The notes under the pieces were generated by a model. It saw only the letters and a list, made by a program, of their open reading frames with translations. It did not search any database and was not told the DNA's origin. A stretch of 64,000 nucleotides of DNA from Candidatus Arthromitus sp. SFB-turkey (GTDB lineage: Bacteria; Bacillota; Clostridia; Clostridiales; Clostridiaceae), in the NCBI RefSeq assembly GCF_001655775.1, contig NZ_LXFF01000030.1:3130-67129 (forward strand), written 5' to 3'. Below, piece after piece: positions 42,419 to 54,994 of the stretch (its first letter is position 1; each line of letters begins with the position of its first letter). The translations under genes and the position numbers were made by a program.

Positions 42419-44494
42419 CTATAATAATGTAAAGTAAATCTCACTATTATCAAGTATAACATTATCTACCTTAACATTTACTTTCATACCAATTCTAAAT
42501 ATATTTTTAGTGTTTTGTCCAATTAAACACATATTTTTATCATCAAAATAATAAATATCATCACTTAAATCTTTAATATGTACAAGACCTCTAACAGTAT
42601 TTATTAATTCAACAAAAAAACCAAAACTCGTTACAGAAGATATAATTCCTAAATACTCTTCTCCAATTTTATCTTTCATAAATTCAGCCTTTTTAATATC
42701 GTAAACTTCTCTCTCTATTTCCTCAGCTTCTCTTTCTTTTAAAGATGAATTTTCACAAGCTAAAACTACCTCTTCTTTTATTTTAGGAATCAATTTTTCT
42801 GTTAATTTTCCCTTTATAACTAGCTTTAAAATTCTATGAATTATTAAATCTGGATACCTTCTAATTGGAGATGTAAAATGACAATAATATTTTGTTGAGA
42901 GTCCAAAATGTCCAACACAATTTGGAGAATACTTAGCTTTTGCCATACTTCTAAGTATAAATTTACTTAAAAATATTTCCTCATCTTTTCCTTTAAAATA
43001 ATCTAAAACCTTTTGTAGTTGATTGGAATAAATCTTATCTTTAATTTTTAAACTATAATTTAAATTATTGAGAATCTCTGATAAATTAAAGATTTTTTCC
43101 ATATCAGGTTCTTCATGAATTCTATATGCAAATGGATAATTTAAAAAAAACATATGTTCAGCAATAGTTTCATTACATACAAGCATAAACTCTTCAATTA
43201 TTTGATGTGAAAAACTCCTATTAAAAGGTAAAACATCAACAACATTATTATTTTCATTTAAAAGTATTTTACATTCTGTAAAATCTAAATTAATTGCTCC
43301 CCTTTTAATACGTTTATTTTTAAGAATTTCTGCTAAATCTTTCATATGAAAAATCATGTCTTCAATATCTTTAAAATTATGTATTTTGTAATCAATTATA
43401 TTTTGTACATCATCATAAGTTAGTCTATACTTTGTATTTATAACGCTCTCAAAAATATCATAACTAATAACTTTTCCATTCTTATCAATTACCATTTCAC
43501 AACTTAAAGTTAATTTATCAGTATTAGGGTTAAGAGAGCATAAATTATTAGACAACTCTTTTGGAAGCATTGGTATTACATTATTAATTAAATAAATTGA
43601 AGTTCCTCTCTTAAATGCTTCTTTATCTAAAGCTGTTCCATATTTCACATAATGAGTAACATCTGCTATATGAACTCCTAATTTATAATTTTCTCCTTGT
43701 TTTTCTACATAAACTGCATCATCTAAATCTTTCGCATCTTTTCCATCTATTGTAACTATACTTAAATTTCTTAAATCTCTTCTTTTTTTAACAACATTTT
43801 CTTGTATTTCAAAATCAATTTTTTCTAAATCCTTTTGAACTTTATTTGGAAAATCCCTACTTAATTTATATTTTTTCATTAAGGTTAAAATATTTATATT
43901 ATTACTATCTTTTTTTCCTAAAATTTCTACAATTCTACCTTCAGGATTTTTATTTTTATTAGGCCATTTATAAATATTAACAACAACTATATCTCCATCT
44001 TTAGCCCTTAATTTATATTTATTTGGAATATAAATATCATAATTTATATTATAATTTTTCGGTATAACAAAACCAAAAGAATTAGAATTTTGAAACTCCC
44101 CTATAATTTCTTTATTATTTCTTTCAACAACGTAAACAATTTCTCCAACTTTTCTTCTCTCAGTGCACTTTTCATTTATTAATTTTACAATTACCTTATC
44201 TGAATCCATAGCACTTTTTAAATAATCTCTACCAATAAAAATGTCTTTCTCTTCATCCATTAAAAGAAATCCAAAACCTTTTCTTGATGCCTCATAAACT
44301 CCAAAATAAATATTTTCATCTTTAGATTTAACAAACTTACCATTTAAATCTTTTAAAATAATTTTTTCTTTCTGAAGCTTATCTAAATCTTTATTAAAGG
44401 ATTTTTTATTAGAAATATTAAAATACTTAATCATTTCTTTATAAGTTAACTCACAATTATCTATATAAATATTTTTTAATATTTGTTCTATCAT
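42419..44494 (-). CDS. rnr: Ribonuclease R
   Basis: This 3'-5' exoribonuclease of the RNB family has 691 residues. It has an N-terminal winged-helix ([25 protein letters not shown]), two cold-shock barrels, and the RNB catalytic core with [13 protein letters not shown] near residue 254 and [47 protein letters not shown] is near 550, and a C-terminal S1 domain ends the protein ([28 protein letters not shown]). The Lys-rich tail of E. coli RNase R is missing. No clear ribosome box precedes the ATG. RNase R degrades non-stop mRNAs with SmpB-tmRNA, which fits the neighbourhood. Confidence 0.96.
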   Translation of the reverse strand: MIEQILKNIYIDNCELTYKEMIKYFNISNKKSFNKDLDKLQKEKIILKDLNGKFVKSKDENIYFGVYEASRKGFGFLLMDEEKDIFIGRDYLKSAMDSDKVIVKLINEKCTERRKVGEIVYVVERNNKEIIGEFQNSNSFGFVIPKNYNINYDIYIPNKYKLRAKDGDIVVVNIYKWPNKNKNPEGRIVEILGKKDSNNINILTLMKKYKLSRDFPNKVQKDLEKIDFEIQENVVKKRRDLRNLSIVTIDGKDAKDLDDAVYVEKQGENYKLGVHIADVTHYVKYGTALDKEAFKRGTSIYLINNVIPMLPKELSNNLCSLNPNTDKLTLSCEMVIDKNGKVISYDIFESVINTKYRLTYDDVQNIIDYKIHNFKDIEDMIFHMKDLAEILKNKRIKRGAINLDFTECKILLNENNNVVDVLPFNRSFSHQIIEEFMLVCNETIAEHMFFLNYPFAYRIHEEPDMEKIFNLSEILNNLNYSLKIKDKIYSNQLQKVLDYFKGKDEEIFLSKFILRSMAKAKYSPNCVGHFGLSTKYYCHFTSPIRRYPDLIIHRILKLVIKGKLTEKLIPKIKEEVVLACENSSLKEREAEEIEREVYDIKKAEFMKDKIGEEYLGIISSVTSFGFFVELINTVRGLVHIKDLSDDIYYFDDKNMCLIGQNTKNIFRIGMKVNVKVDNVILDNSEIYFTLL

Positions 44495-44551
44495 AACACA
44501 TTTTTAAAATAACCTAAGCTATTTAAACTCCTTCAAAATTAAAAAAATCAA

Positions 44552-44587
44552 AAACTTTATTTAAATTCAAAAATCTAAATAAAGTTT
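44552..44587 (-). terminator. Terminator of the aro-secG operon
   Basis: The 12-bp stem AAACTTTATTTA (44552-44563) with TAAATAAAGTTT (44576-44587), followed by TTGATTTTTTTA on the minus strand, separates secG from rnr. Confidence 0.82.
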
Positions 44588-44605
44588 AATCTAAAAAATA
44601 AAAAT

Positions 44606-44836
44606 TTATAATAATACACCTATTAAAATCGTATTTAGTGCAAATAAAATAGTAAATATTACAGTCCATTTTACAAGCTTTGCTTCTCTCGTCTTTGACT
44701 TATTTTTATTGAAAAAAGTCTCTTGAGTTCCAGTCATAAAACCTTTAAGACCATCTGCCTTACTTGGCTGCATTAATATAAGAATCAATAGTCCAATTAC
44801 AACTATAAACTGTATTGTATATAAAATAGTTTTCAT
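44606..44836 (-). CDS. secG: Preprotein translocase subunit SecG
   Basis: The 76-residue protein has two membrane helices (ILYTIQFIVVIGLLILILMQPS and LVKWTVIFTILFALNTILIGVLL) and the conserved cytosolic loop KADGLKGFMTGTQETFF between them. SecG joins SecYE in the plasma membrane. AGGAGG is ten bases from the ATG. It lies 15 bases after the aroK fusion and before a terminator, so it may be read with the aro genes. Confidence 0.94.
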   Translation of the reverse strand: MKTILYTIQFIVVIGLLILILMQPSKADGLKGFMTGTQETFFNKNKSKTREAKLVKWTVIFTILFALNTILIGVLL

Positions 44837-44851
44837 ATACTACAAACCTCC

Positions 44852-45631
44852 TCACATTAACTTAATTATAACATTAATAATTTGATCTATGGATAAATCA
44901 TCAACATTTATCTCAAAATCTTTAACCCTGTTATAAATCTCACTACGAGATTTTATAAATTTTTGTATGTAATTTATATTAAGGTTTTGACGAAGCATAG
45001 GTCTTACCTTTGTACTTCTCTTTAAATTATATAAAATATTCTCTGCAGAAGATTTTAAATATATAAGTTTCCCAGAAGATTTTAAATTTTTAACATTTAC
45101 TTTATTTAAAACACTTCCTCCACCTGTTGAAATTACACCACAAAATTTTTCAGTTATATTTTTGATTACATCACTTTCAACTTTCCTAAAATATTCTTCT
45201 CCAAGTTTATCAAAAATATCACCTATTTTCATCATAACTCTTTTTTCAATTTGATAGTCCGTATCTAAAAATTTAACTCCAATTTTTTTAGCTAAAATTC
45301 TTCCAATAGTAGTTTTACCACATCCCATAAAACCAATTAACACTATATTTTTTCTATAAATTTTTCTATACTGTATATTTCGACTAACATCAGTTATAGA
45401 ATTTATTATATCTAAAAATTCTGATTCATGATATTTTTTAAAATATGTATGATTCATATTATTTAAAAAATTTTCTCTAACTTCTTCTTCTCTTTTTTTA
45501 TCTAAAATTGGTTTCCTATTCCTTTGTTTATAATTAGAAACTTTAAGCACACAATTATATCTTTGCTCTAAAATTCTTAATATTTTATAATCACAACTAA
45601 TAATCTTACTTCTGTAATTATCTAAATCCAT
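44852..45631 (-). CDS. aroK: Chorismate mutase-shikimate kinase fusion
   Basis: The 259-residue protein joins two shikimate-pathway enzymes. Residues 1-90 resemble a type-II chorismate mutase (YRSKIISCDYKILRILEQRYNCVLKVSNYK, then PILDKKREEEVRENF, and a Gln in SRNIQYRK), retaining the expected Arg, Lys, Arg-Glu and Gln. Residues 95-259 are shikimate kinase, with Walker A GFMGCGKTTIGR, FLDTDYQIEKR and GEEYFRKVE, and VISTGGGSV for shikimate binding. The ATG follows the aroQ stop after one base. Fusion of mutase to kinase would couple a late and a middle pathway step; mutase activity is inferred from motifs. Confidence 0.9.
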   Translation of the reverse strand: MDLDNYRSKIISCDYKILRILEQRYNCVLKVSNYKQRNRKPILDKKREEEVRENFLNNMNHTYFKKYHESEFLDIINSITDVSRNIQYRKIYRKNIVLIGFMGCGKTTIGRILAKKIGVKFLDTDYQIEKRVMMKIGDIFDKLGEEYFRKVESDVIKNITEKFCGVISTGGGSVLNKVNVKNLKSSGKLIYLKSSAENILYNLKRSTKVRPMLRQNLNINYIQKFIKSRSEIYNRVKDFEINVDDLSIDQIINVIIKLM

Positions 45632-45632
45632 G

Positions 45633-46073
45633 CTAAACCTCTAAAAATATTTGTCTCAAAGCATAAAGTGCAAGCACATAAGAATATTTTCCAAAACCAC
45701 ATATATGCCCTACACAAGCTCCTGATATAACGCTTTTCTTCCTAAATTCTTCTCTCTTAAATATATTTGACAAATGAACTTCAACAAATTTTCTATCAAC
45801 AGAAAGTATAGCATCATATATAGCATAACTATAATGAGTAAAAGCTCCAGCATTTATTACAAATCCATCATAATTTTTATATTCACTCTGTATTTTATCA
45901 ATTATACTTCCTTCACAATTACTTTGATAAAAATCCACGCAAATAGAAATCTTATTACCTTCAGATTTTATATACTCATTAATATCGTCTAAACTTTCAT
46001 TTCCATAAATATGTTTCTGACGCTCACCTAAAAAATTTAAATTCGCACCATTTATTACAAGTACTTTTTTCAA
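45633..46073 (-). CDS. aroQ: 3-dehydroquinate dehydratase, type II
   Basis: The 146-residue enzyme dehydrates 3-dehydroquinate to dehydroshikimate. VINGANLNFLGERQKHIYG has the catalytic Tyr/Arg loop, NAGAFTHYSYAIYDA the Asn/His region, and EVHLSNIFKREEFRKKSVISGACVGHICGFG the His and substrate-binding segment. The start is a TTG at 46073, directly after the TAG of aroE, with GGAGG five bases upstream. Genes aroE-aroQ-aroK overlap or nearly touch, so one transcript and coupled translation are expected. Confidence 0.96.
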   Translation of the reverse strand: MKKVLVINGANLNFLGERQKHIYGNESLDDINEYIKSEGNKISICVDFYQSNCEGSIIDKIQSEYKNYDGFVINAGAFTHYSYAIYDAILSVDRKFVEVHLSNIFKREEFRKKSVISGACVGHICGFGKYSYVLALYALRQIFLEV

Positions 46074-46910
46074 CTATTCCTCCGAAAAAACCTTCTTAAA
46101 TTCACTATAAATATTTAAAACATCTTCTTCTTTAATAATTTCATCTCTCCAAATTTCTTGTGACTTTATTGCTTGATAAAAAAGCATATCCTTTCCATCT
46201 ATTACATCAACATCCATATTCAAAAACCTATATAAAAAATCCGTAACTCCATCTTTATCATAGTTTACATCGTAAACAAAATCTGAAATTCTTAAACTAC
46301 TAATATTAAAATTACTCACTGCACTTGTAGTATTTACAATTCCAAAATAATCACCTTGTACTTTATCTAAAGACAAAATATCTATATTATATCCTCCACA
46401 AGTATCACATATAAACTGCTTTAAATCCATTAATTTCTCAAAATCTCTAGCTGCAACAGTTACATTTGCACCCAAATCAATTAACACATTTATAACAACT
46501 CTAGAAGTAGCTCCACTTCCAAAAACTAAAATATTTTTTCCCTTAATCTCATCTTTAAAATGCTTAAGTCCCTTTAAAAATCCATAAGAATCTGTGTTAT
46601 ATCCAAAAGATTTTCCATTTAAAATTTTCACCGTATTAACACTACCAACTTTTTTAGAAAAATCGTCTAACTCATCTAAATATTTTTTTATATTAATCTT
46701 ATGTGGAGCTGTTACATTAAAACCTTTAAAATTACTTTTAAGCAAACTAAAATTATAAACAAGACCATCACAAGTAATTTTAAGTTTTGAATATATTTTA
46801 TTTTTTTCACCAAAATAATCAAAAATAATTTTATGTAAAAAAGGAGAAAGGCTATGATATACTGGATCTCCTATAACAGAGTATTGCTCAAAATCAATCA
46901 TAAAACTCAT
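46074..46910 (-). CDS. aroE: Shikimate dehydrogenase
   Basis: The 278-residue NADP enzyme reduces dehydroshikimate to shikimate. The ATG at 46910 has AAGGAG six bases upstream; the in-frame upstream start at 46976 lacks a box. VIGDPVYHSLSPFLHK binds shikimate, the catalytic Lys is in GFNVTAPHKINIKKYLDE, VNTVK and NTDSYGFLKGL follow. The NADP loop is LVFGSGATSRVV with VAARDFEKL after it. It is the first gene of the aro cluster. The other shikimate genes are not in the window. Confidence 0.95.
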   Translation of the reverse strand: MSFMIDFEQYSVIGDPVYHSLSPFLHKIIFDYFGEKNKIYSKLKITCDGLVYNFSLLKSNFKGFNVTAPHKINIKKYLDELDDFSKKVGSVNTVKILNGKSFGYNTDSYGFLKGLKHFKDEIKGKNILVFGSGATSRVVINVLIDLGANVTVAARDFEKLMDLKQFICDTCGGYNIDILSLDKVQGDYFGIVNTTSAVSNFNISSLRISDFVYDVNYDKDGVTDFLYRFLNMDVDVIDGKDMLFYQAIKSQEIWRDEIIKEEDVLNIYSEFKKVFSEE

Positions 46911-47074
46911 TATAATCTCCTTGAAAACATTATTATAAATTTTTCCAAAATACTTCCTTAATAAAGATAATATCACAAATATAAATTAAAATAAATAACA
47001 TTTAAATTTCAATTAAATTTTTCTAATACTTATAAAAAGTATAACTTTTTTAAATAATTTTTATACAAATAAAA

Positions 47075-47098
47075 AGGATATGCATTAAAACATATCCT
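47075..47098 (-). terminator. Terminator of crr
   Basis: The stem AGGATATG (47075-47082) with CATATCCT (47091-47098) is followed by a T-run on the minus strand. Confidence 0.85.
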
Positions 47099-47103
47099 AA
47101 ATA

Positions 47104-47574
47104 TTATAAATTTATAATTTCATCTGAAACATTACATTCTCCAGTTTTTAAAAGAGAAATTTCTTTTCCATCTAGATTTGTTATTACAACAGGCGTATCT
47201 GTTAAATATCCTTTTTTCCTTATAACATCTAAATCAACATTTGCAATTTTTTGACCAATCTTAACCTTATCACCAGCACTAACTAATACTTCATATCCCT
47301 CTCCATTTAGTTTAACAGTATCCATTCCAATATGAACTAAAACATCAAATCCGTCATTTGTTGTAAAAGCTATAGCATGTTTAGTTTCAAATACCATTGA
47401 AACTTTACCGTTTACAGGAGAAAAAAATTCTCCACTCTTAGGCTTTACTACAAATCCATCTCCCATCATTTTTTCTGCAAAAACCTTATCTTCACTTGAA
47501 GTTATAGGTAAAACTTCTCCATTTACAGGACAAACAACAACTGATTTTTTATTTTTAAAACTAAATAACCCCAT
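47104..47574 (-). CDS. crr: Glucose-type PTS enzyme IIA
   Basis: The 156-residue stand-alone EIIA-Glc passes phosphate from HPr to EIIBC permeases. The phosphorylated His is in DVLVHIGMDTVKLNGEG, and its partner His is in VFETKHAIAFTT. GFVVKPKSGEFFSPVNGKV is the family N-terminal signature. There is no EIIB or EIIC nearby, so it may serve several transporters. A terminator follows, and it lies just downstream of eno in separate transcription. Confidence 0.94.
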   Translation of the reverse strand: MGLFSFKNKKSVVVCPVNGEVLPITSSEDKVFAEKMMGDGFVVKPKSGEFFSPVNGKVSMVFETKHAIAFTTNDGFDVLVHIGMDTVKLNGEGYEVLVSAGDKVKIGQKIANVDLDVIRKKGYLTDTPVVITNLDGKEISLLKTGECNVSDEIINL

Positions 47575-47643
47575 TTATATTACTCCTATCCAAATAATTT
47601 TTATATCTAATATATATTTTTCAATTATACCATAAATAAAAAG

Positions 47644-47665
47644 GTGGGGCATTTGCATACCCCAC
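47644..47665 (-). terminator. Terminator of the glycolytic operon with a GCAA tetraloop
   Basis: On the minus strand GTGGGGTAT and ATGCCCCAC pair around a GCAA loop (47644-47665), with a CTTTTTA tail. This is the strongest hairpin near eno. Confidence 0.9.
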
Positions 47666-47682
47666 AAAATAAAAATTTAAAC

Positions 47683-48996
<1,314 letters not shown>

Positions 48997-49016
48997 TTAT
49001 ATATAAAAATTTTTTA

Positions 49017-50549
49017 TTAAACCCTATAAAGTAAATTATCTCCACTAATTTCCTGTGGAACATCTAATCCCATAACATTTAAAATAGTAGGTGCTATATC
49101 TGCAAGTTTACCATTATCTTTTAATTTTATACTCTCACAGTTTTTAGATATATAAATAAATGGAACCTTATTACATGTATGCGCAGTCATTGGTCCTCCT
49201 TTTTCATCAACCATAACTTCAGCATTACCATGGTCCGCTGTTATAAACATATTATCTCCAAATTCTATCACTTTGCTTTCAATTTTCCCAATAGCAAGGT
49301 CAACAGCCTCAATAGCCTTAACAGCAGCATCAAAATTTCCAGTATGACCAACCATGTCAGGATTAGCTATGTTACAAACAATAAAATCATATTTTCTAGA
49401 TTCAATTTGTTTAACAAGAGTATCTGTAAGCTCAGGTAAACTCATTTCCGGTTTTAAATCATAGGTTTTAACATTAGGTGAAGGAATTAAAATTCTATCC
49501 TCTCCCTCGTAAGACAATTCAACTCCTCCATTAAAGAAAAATGTTACATGAGCATACTTTTCAGTTTCAGCTATTCTAAGCTGAGTTTTCCCATTTTTAC
49601 TTAAATATTCCCCAAAAGTATTAGGATAACTCTCCGGTTTAAATGCCACCAAACAACCTTCTAAAGATTTATCATACAAAGTCATACATACAAAAACTAC
49701 ATCAATGTCACAAACATTAAAACCATCAAATTTTTTATTTACTATTGCATGAGTCAATTCCCTAGCTCTATCAGGTCTAAAATTAAAAAATATACATGAA
49801 TCACCAGTTTTTAAATTTCCATTATCTATAAATACAGTTGGAACAATAAACTCATCAGTTATGCCATTATCATAAGATTTTTTTATAAATTCTACTGGAT
49901 CACTGCCTAAAGCCTTTTCACCTTCACCTCTAACAATGATATTATATGCCTTTTCAACTCTATCCCATCTCTTATCTCTATCCATAGAGTAATATCTTCC
50001 AGATAATGTTGAAATAACTCCATAAGAAATATCTTCCATATATTTAAGTAAATCTTTTACATAATTTACTCCAGAAGTTGGTGAAACATCTCTTCCATCC
50101 ATAAATCCATGAATATAAGTTTGTTTAACCCCTTTTTCTTTAGCAAATTTTAATAACGCTTTTAAATGATCAATGTGCGCATGTACACCACCATCAGATA
50201 ATAAACCCATTACATGCAAATCAGAATTATTTTTTTTACAATTCTCAACAGCAAAATTTAAAGAATCATTATTAAAAAACTCTCCTTCTTCAATTGCTTT
50301 TGTTATCCTTGTTAATTCTTGATAAACAATTCTTCCAGTACCAATATTTAAATGTCCAACTTCTGAATTTCCCATTTGCCCTTCAGGAAGTCCAACTTTC
50401 AAACCACTCGCATGTAAAGTAGTATTAGGATATACATTTAAAATTCTATCCATATTGGGAGTATTAGCTTTTTCAATAGAATTTCCTTCTTTTTGAGGAG
50501 ACATCCCATAACCATCTAATATTAACAAAACACAGGCATTTTTTGCCAT
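49017..50549 (-). CDS. gpmI: 2,3-bisphosphoglycerate-independent phosphoglycerate mutase
   Basis: The Mn-dependent enzyme interconverts 3- and 2-phosphoglycerate. The 510-residue protein has LILDGYGMSP, the phosphoserine in GQMGNSEVGHLNIGTGR, DGRDVSPTSG and SGRYYSMDRDKRWDR, and the C-terminal metal site ITADHGNAEVMVDEKGGPMTAHT. No cofactor-dependent gpmA is in the window. AGGAGG precedes the ATG. The gene sits between tpiA and eno, with small gaps. Confidence 0.97.
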   Translation of the reverse strand: MAKNACVLLILDGYGMSPQKEGNSIEKANTPNMDRILNVYPNTTLHASGLKVGLPEGQMGNSEVGHLNIGTGRIVYQELTRITKAIEEGEFFNNDSLNFAVENCKKNNSDLHVMGLLSDGGVHAHIDHLKALLKFAKEKGVKQTYIHGFMDGRDVSPTSGVNYVKDLLKYMEDISYGVISTLSGRYYSMDRDKRWDRVEKAYNIIVRGEGEKALGSDPVEFIKKSYDNGITDEFIVPTVFIDNGNLKTGDSCIFFNFRPDRARELTHAIVNKKFDGFNVCDIDVVFVCMTLYDKSLEGCLVAFKPESYPNTFGEYLSKNGKTQLRIAETEKYAHVTFFFNGGVELSYEGEDRILIPSPNVKTYDLKPEMSLPELTDTLVKQIESRKYDFIVCNIANPDMVGHTGNFDAAVKAIEAVDLAIGKIESKVIEFGDNMFITADHGNAEVMVDEKGGPMTAHTCNKVPFIYISKNCESIKLKDNGKLADIAPTILNVMGLDVPQEISGDNLLYRV

Positions 50550-50561
50550 AAGTTTTTCCTC

Positions 50562-51308
50562 CTAAAATTTAACAATTGATTCAAAATCACTAACAACAAT
50601 ACTTGCTCCTCCAACAAGTGCCCCATCTATATTCTCCATAGACATTTGTTCTTTTATAGTATTAGGTTTTACCGAACCTCCATATAAAATAACTATATTT
50701 TCAGATACTTCTTTATCATAAATATTTTCAACAACATTTCTAATAAAACCAATTACATTATTAGCATCTTCACTTGTTGCAGTTTTTCCAGTTCCAATAG
50801 CCCAAACAGGCTCATAAGCTACAACTATTTTTTTAACATCTTCCTTTGAAACTCCTAAAAAAGCATTTTTAATTTGAGATTCCAAAACACTTTTCATTTT
50901 TCCAGCTTCTCTCTCTTCAAGAGTTTCTCCAACACAAAATATTGGAACAAAGTCATTCTTCAAACACGTAAATATTTTTTTATTAATATCTTCATCTGTT
51001 TCATTAAAATAACTTCTTCTTTCACTATGACCAACTATAACATAACTTACATTGAAACTTTTAAGCATATCAGCTGAAATTTCCCCAGTAAAAGCTCCCT
51101 TTTCTTCAAAATGAATGTTTTGAGCTCCTAATTTTATATTTGAATTTTTCAAAATATCACTAGCCACTTGAAGAGAAGTAAAAGGTGGACACACCACAAC
51201 TTCGCACTTAGCATCACTTACTTTAGGAACTAGTTCATTTAAAAACTTTTTAGTTTCCTCACTTGAAAAATGCATTTTCCAATTTCCAGCTATAATGTTT
51301 TTTCTCAT
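50562..51308 (-). CDS. tpiA: Triosephosphate isomerase
   Basis: The 248-residue enzyme has the start AGNWKMHFS with the catalytic Lys, YVIVGHSERRSYFNETDE with the catalytic His, VVAYEPVWAIGTGKTAT with the catalytic Glu and the flexible loop, and LYGGSVKPN near the end. It lies 12 bases before gpmI and 17 after pgk. Confidence 0.98.
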   Translation of the reverse strand: MRKNIIAGNWKMHFSSEETKKFLNELVPKVSDAKCEVVVCPPFTSLQVASDILKNSNIKLGAQNIHFEEKGAFTGEISADMLKSFNVSYVIVGHSERRSYFNETDEDINKKIFTCLKNDFVPIFCVGETLEEREAGKMKSVLESQIKNAFLGVSKEDVKKIVVAYEPVWAIGTGKTATSEDANNVIGFIRNVVENIYDKEVSENIVILYGGSVKPNTIKEQMSMENIDGALVGGASIVVSDFESIVKF

Positions 51309-51325
51309 AAATAAAACTCCTATTT

Positions 51326-52519
51326 TTATTTATTATTAAGCGCATCTATCCCTGGTAAAACTTTACCTTCTAAAAACTCAAGAGAAGCTCCACCACCTGT
51401 AGATATATGAGTCATTTTATCACCAAAACCTAAAATATTAACAGCCGCAGCAGAATCTCCACCACCTATTATTGTTGTAGCGTCAGCTTCTGCCATAGCT
51501 TTAGCAACTTCAATTGTTCCCTTATTAAAATTAGAAAATTCAAAAACTCCCATAGGACCATTCCATATAATAGTTTTAGCTTTTTTCAAAACATCAGAAA
51601 ATAATTTACAAGTTTTACTTCCAATATCCAATCCCATAAATCCATCTTCTATATTTTGATCAATAGTTTCTTTTCTTACAGCATTATTATCAAATTTATC
51701 ACCTATAACATGATCAACTGGTAAAAGCAAGTTTACACCTTTTTGTTTTGCTTTTTCAACCATTTCTCTTGAATAATCTAATTTATCTTCTTCAACTAAA
51801 CTTGTTCCTATGGAATAACTTTGAGCTTTTAAAAAAGTATAAGCCATCCCACCACCAATTATTAAAGTATCAACCTTATCTAAAAGATTGTTAATAACAT
51901 TTATTTTATCTGAAACCTTTGCCCCTCCTAAAACAGCAACAAAAGGTCTACTTGGTTTTGAAATAGTATCTCCTAAAAATTTCAACTCTTTTTGAATTAA
52001 GTATCCACATACACTTTCATCTACAAATTTAGTAACACCAACAGTTGAACAGTGAGCTCTATGAGCAGTTCCAAAAGCATCATTTACATAAACATCACAT
52101 ATTGAAGCTAAATCTTTAGAAAACTCCTCTCCACACTTTCCTTCTTCTGGTCTAAATCTTGTATTTTCAATAAGAATTACTTCTCCATCATTCATCATGC
52201 TTATTTCTTTTCTTACATTATCATCTACAACTAAATCACTTGGAACAAATTTAACATTCATACCTAAAAGCTGAGATAATCTCTCACCAACTATTCTTAA
52301 ACTTTTTGTTTCATCAGGGCCTTTAGCTTTCCCTAAATGGGAACAAAGTATAACCTTACCACCATTTTTAACAGCATATTTAATAGTATCAAGAGCTCCA
52401 ACCAATCTATTTTCATCAGTTATTTTACCATCTACTATAGGCACATTAAAATCACAACGTATAAGTACTCTTTTTCCTTTTAAAGAAACATCCTCTATAC
52501 TTTTTTTATTAAAAGTCAT
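51326..52519 (-). CDS. pgk: Phosphoglycerate kinase
   Basis: The start is the ATG at 52519, behind AGGGGTG; the in-frame codon at 52528 lies inside that box. The 397-residue enzyme has [53 protein letters not shown] and the ATP-binding [10 protein letters not shown] and [18 protein letters not shown]. It makes ATP from 1,3-bisphosphoglycerate. It is separated from gap by 77 bases that contain a hairpin. Confidence 0.98.
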   Translation of the reverse strand: MTFNKKSIEDVSLKGKRVLIRCDFNVPIVDGKITDENRLVGALDTIKYAVKNGGKVILCSHLGKAKGPDETKSLRIVGERLSQLLGMNVKFVPSDLVVDDNVRKEISMMNDGEVILIENTRFRPEEGKCGEEFSKDLASICDVYVNDAFGTAHRAHCSTVGVTKFVDESVCGYLIQKELKFLGDTISKPSRPFVAVLGGAKVSDKINVINNLLDKVDTLIIGGGMAYTFLKAQSYSIGTSLVEEDKLDYSREMVEKAKQKGVNLLLPVDHVIGDKFDNNAVRKETIDQNIEDGFMGLDIGSKTCKLFSDVLKKAKTIIWNGPMGVFEFSNFNKGTIEVAKAMAEADATTIIGGGDSAAAVNILGFGDKMTHISTGGGASLEFLEGKVLPGIDALNNK

Positions 52520-52549
52520 AAAACACACCCCTAAAAACTAATATCAACT

Positions 52550-52583
52550 AAAGGCTGATCTTAATATTTCAAAATCAGCCTTT
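52550..52583 (-). promoter_or_regulatory. Intercistronic hairpin between gap and pgk
   Basis: The 10-bp perfect stem AAAGGCTGAT (52550-52559) with ATCAGCCTTT (52574-52583). On the minus strand it is not followed by a clear T-run, so it is more likely a processing or partial-termination element than a full terminator. Confidence 0.6.
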
Positions 52584-52596
52584 TTAAAGATAATTT

Positions 52597-53976
<1,380 letters not shown>

Positions 53977-54013
53977 AAAAAAGTCTTTAAACTTTAAGTT
54001 TAAAGACTTTTTT
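53977..54013 (-). terminator. Terminator of the nucleoside-transport operon
   Basis: The very long perfect stem AAAAAAGTCTTTAAACTT (53977-53994) with its complement (53996-54013) lies 16 bases past the stop of the 54030 gene. Confidence 0.88.
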
Positions 54014-54029
54014 AAATCATCATATTAAA

Positions 54030-54971
54030 TTAATTTGATATAATTTTCAATTCTTCCCAAGTGGAAGGAAATGTAACATTTCCATTTTTCATCCTATCCA
54101 AAGTATTTCTAACAACTTGATTTATCTCTTCAGGTAAATTATCTATGTTAATGTCTATCGTATTATCTAAAATATTAACATTATACGTTCTAAATTCTAC
54201 ATTACTACTTATAATTCCACTAAGTATATCTTCATATAAATAAGAAACACTTACAAATAACTCTTCTTGAAACTCATTCAATGTAAATAAAGTTTTTGAC
54301 ACTTCCTCAGAAATATTAACAGCATTATCTATAAGCTGATTATCTAAATAAAATATTACATCACTTTTATTATTCTTTATAAAACTTTCCAAATTTAAAA
54401 TCTTATCTTCTTCCGATGATGAATTTAAATTTAAAACATTTTCACCATTTAAAAGCAAATCATAAGCTCTTAAATTTACATTTTTAACACCAGCAACAAA
54501 AGATAAAACATTTTCAAAAGAATCCTTTAATTCACTTTCATATATAATAGCTACGTTATTTGTTCTAGTTAACATACCACTAATAACACCAAATATATAA
54601 CTTAAATGTCTTTGATCAATTTTTAAATTAATTCTACCTTCTTCAACACCATTTATGTATACTAGATTTGAATAAATAGATTCATCGTTAATATTGACAA
54701 GATTTGAAAATTCCTCTGAAATAATAAAGGTTTTACTTCTAATTTTTTTCGATTCTAAATTCTCTTTTACATATTCACCAAATTCTTCTTCACTATTTAA
54801 AACAACACTCTTAAATTTAAATTTTGAATCTTGAATGCTGTTTATAAGCGAACTTTCTCTTATTGTACTTAATTTTTCATTACGTAAAAATATAACTTCA
54901 TGTTCTGTACTTATACAAGATTTCATACTAAAAAGTAAAATAACAAAAATAACCACATATATTTTTTTCAT
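54030..54971 (-). CDS. Degenerate BMP-family (PnrA-like) lipoprotein paralogue
   Basis: The 313-residue protein has a signal segment, MKKIYVVIFVILLFSMKSC, with a poor lipobox. RHLSYIFGVISGMLTRTNNVAIIYES and FVAGVKNVNLRAYDLLL parallel the BMP segment EEGSFLAGVLAGLSTKTGKVGFIGG...FIAGVKSVNP of the first gene in this operon. The ending FPSTWEELKIIS parallels VPKTIEELKNFN there. The Asp and Phe residues that contact nucleosides in the intact paralogue are not evident. It closes the operon bmp-ATPase-permease-permease, 23 bases after the second permease. It may be an accessory binding protein with altered specificity, or a relic. Confidence 0.75.
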   Translation of the reverse strand: MKKIYVVIFVILLFSMKSCISTEHEVIFLRNEKLSTIRESSLINSIQDSKFKFKSVVLNSEEEFGEYVKENLESKKIRSKTFIISEEFSNLVNINDESIYSNLVYINGVEEGRINLKIDQRHLSYIFGVISGMLTRTNNVAIIYESELKDSFENVLSFVAGVKNVNLRAYDLLLNGENVLNLNSSSEEDKILNLESFIKNNKSDVIFYLDNQLIDNAVNISEEVSKTLFTLNEFQEELFVSVSYLYEDILSGIISSNVEFRTYNVNILDNTIDINIDNLPEEINQVVRNTLDRMKNGNVTFPSTWEELKIISN

Positions 54972-54994
54972 AATTAACCTTTCCTAAAATACTA

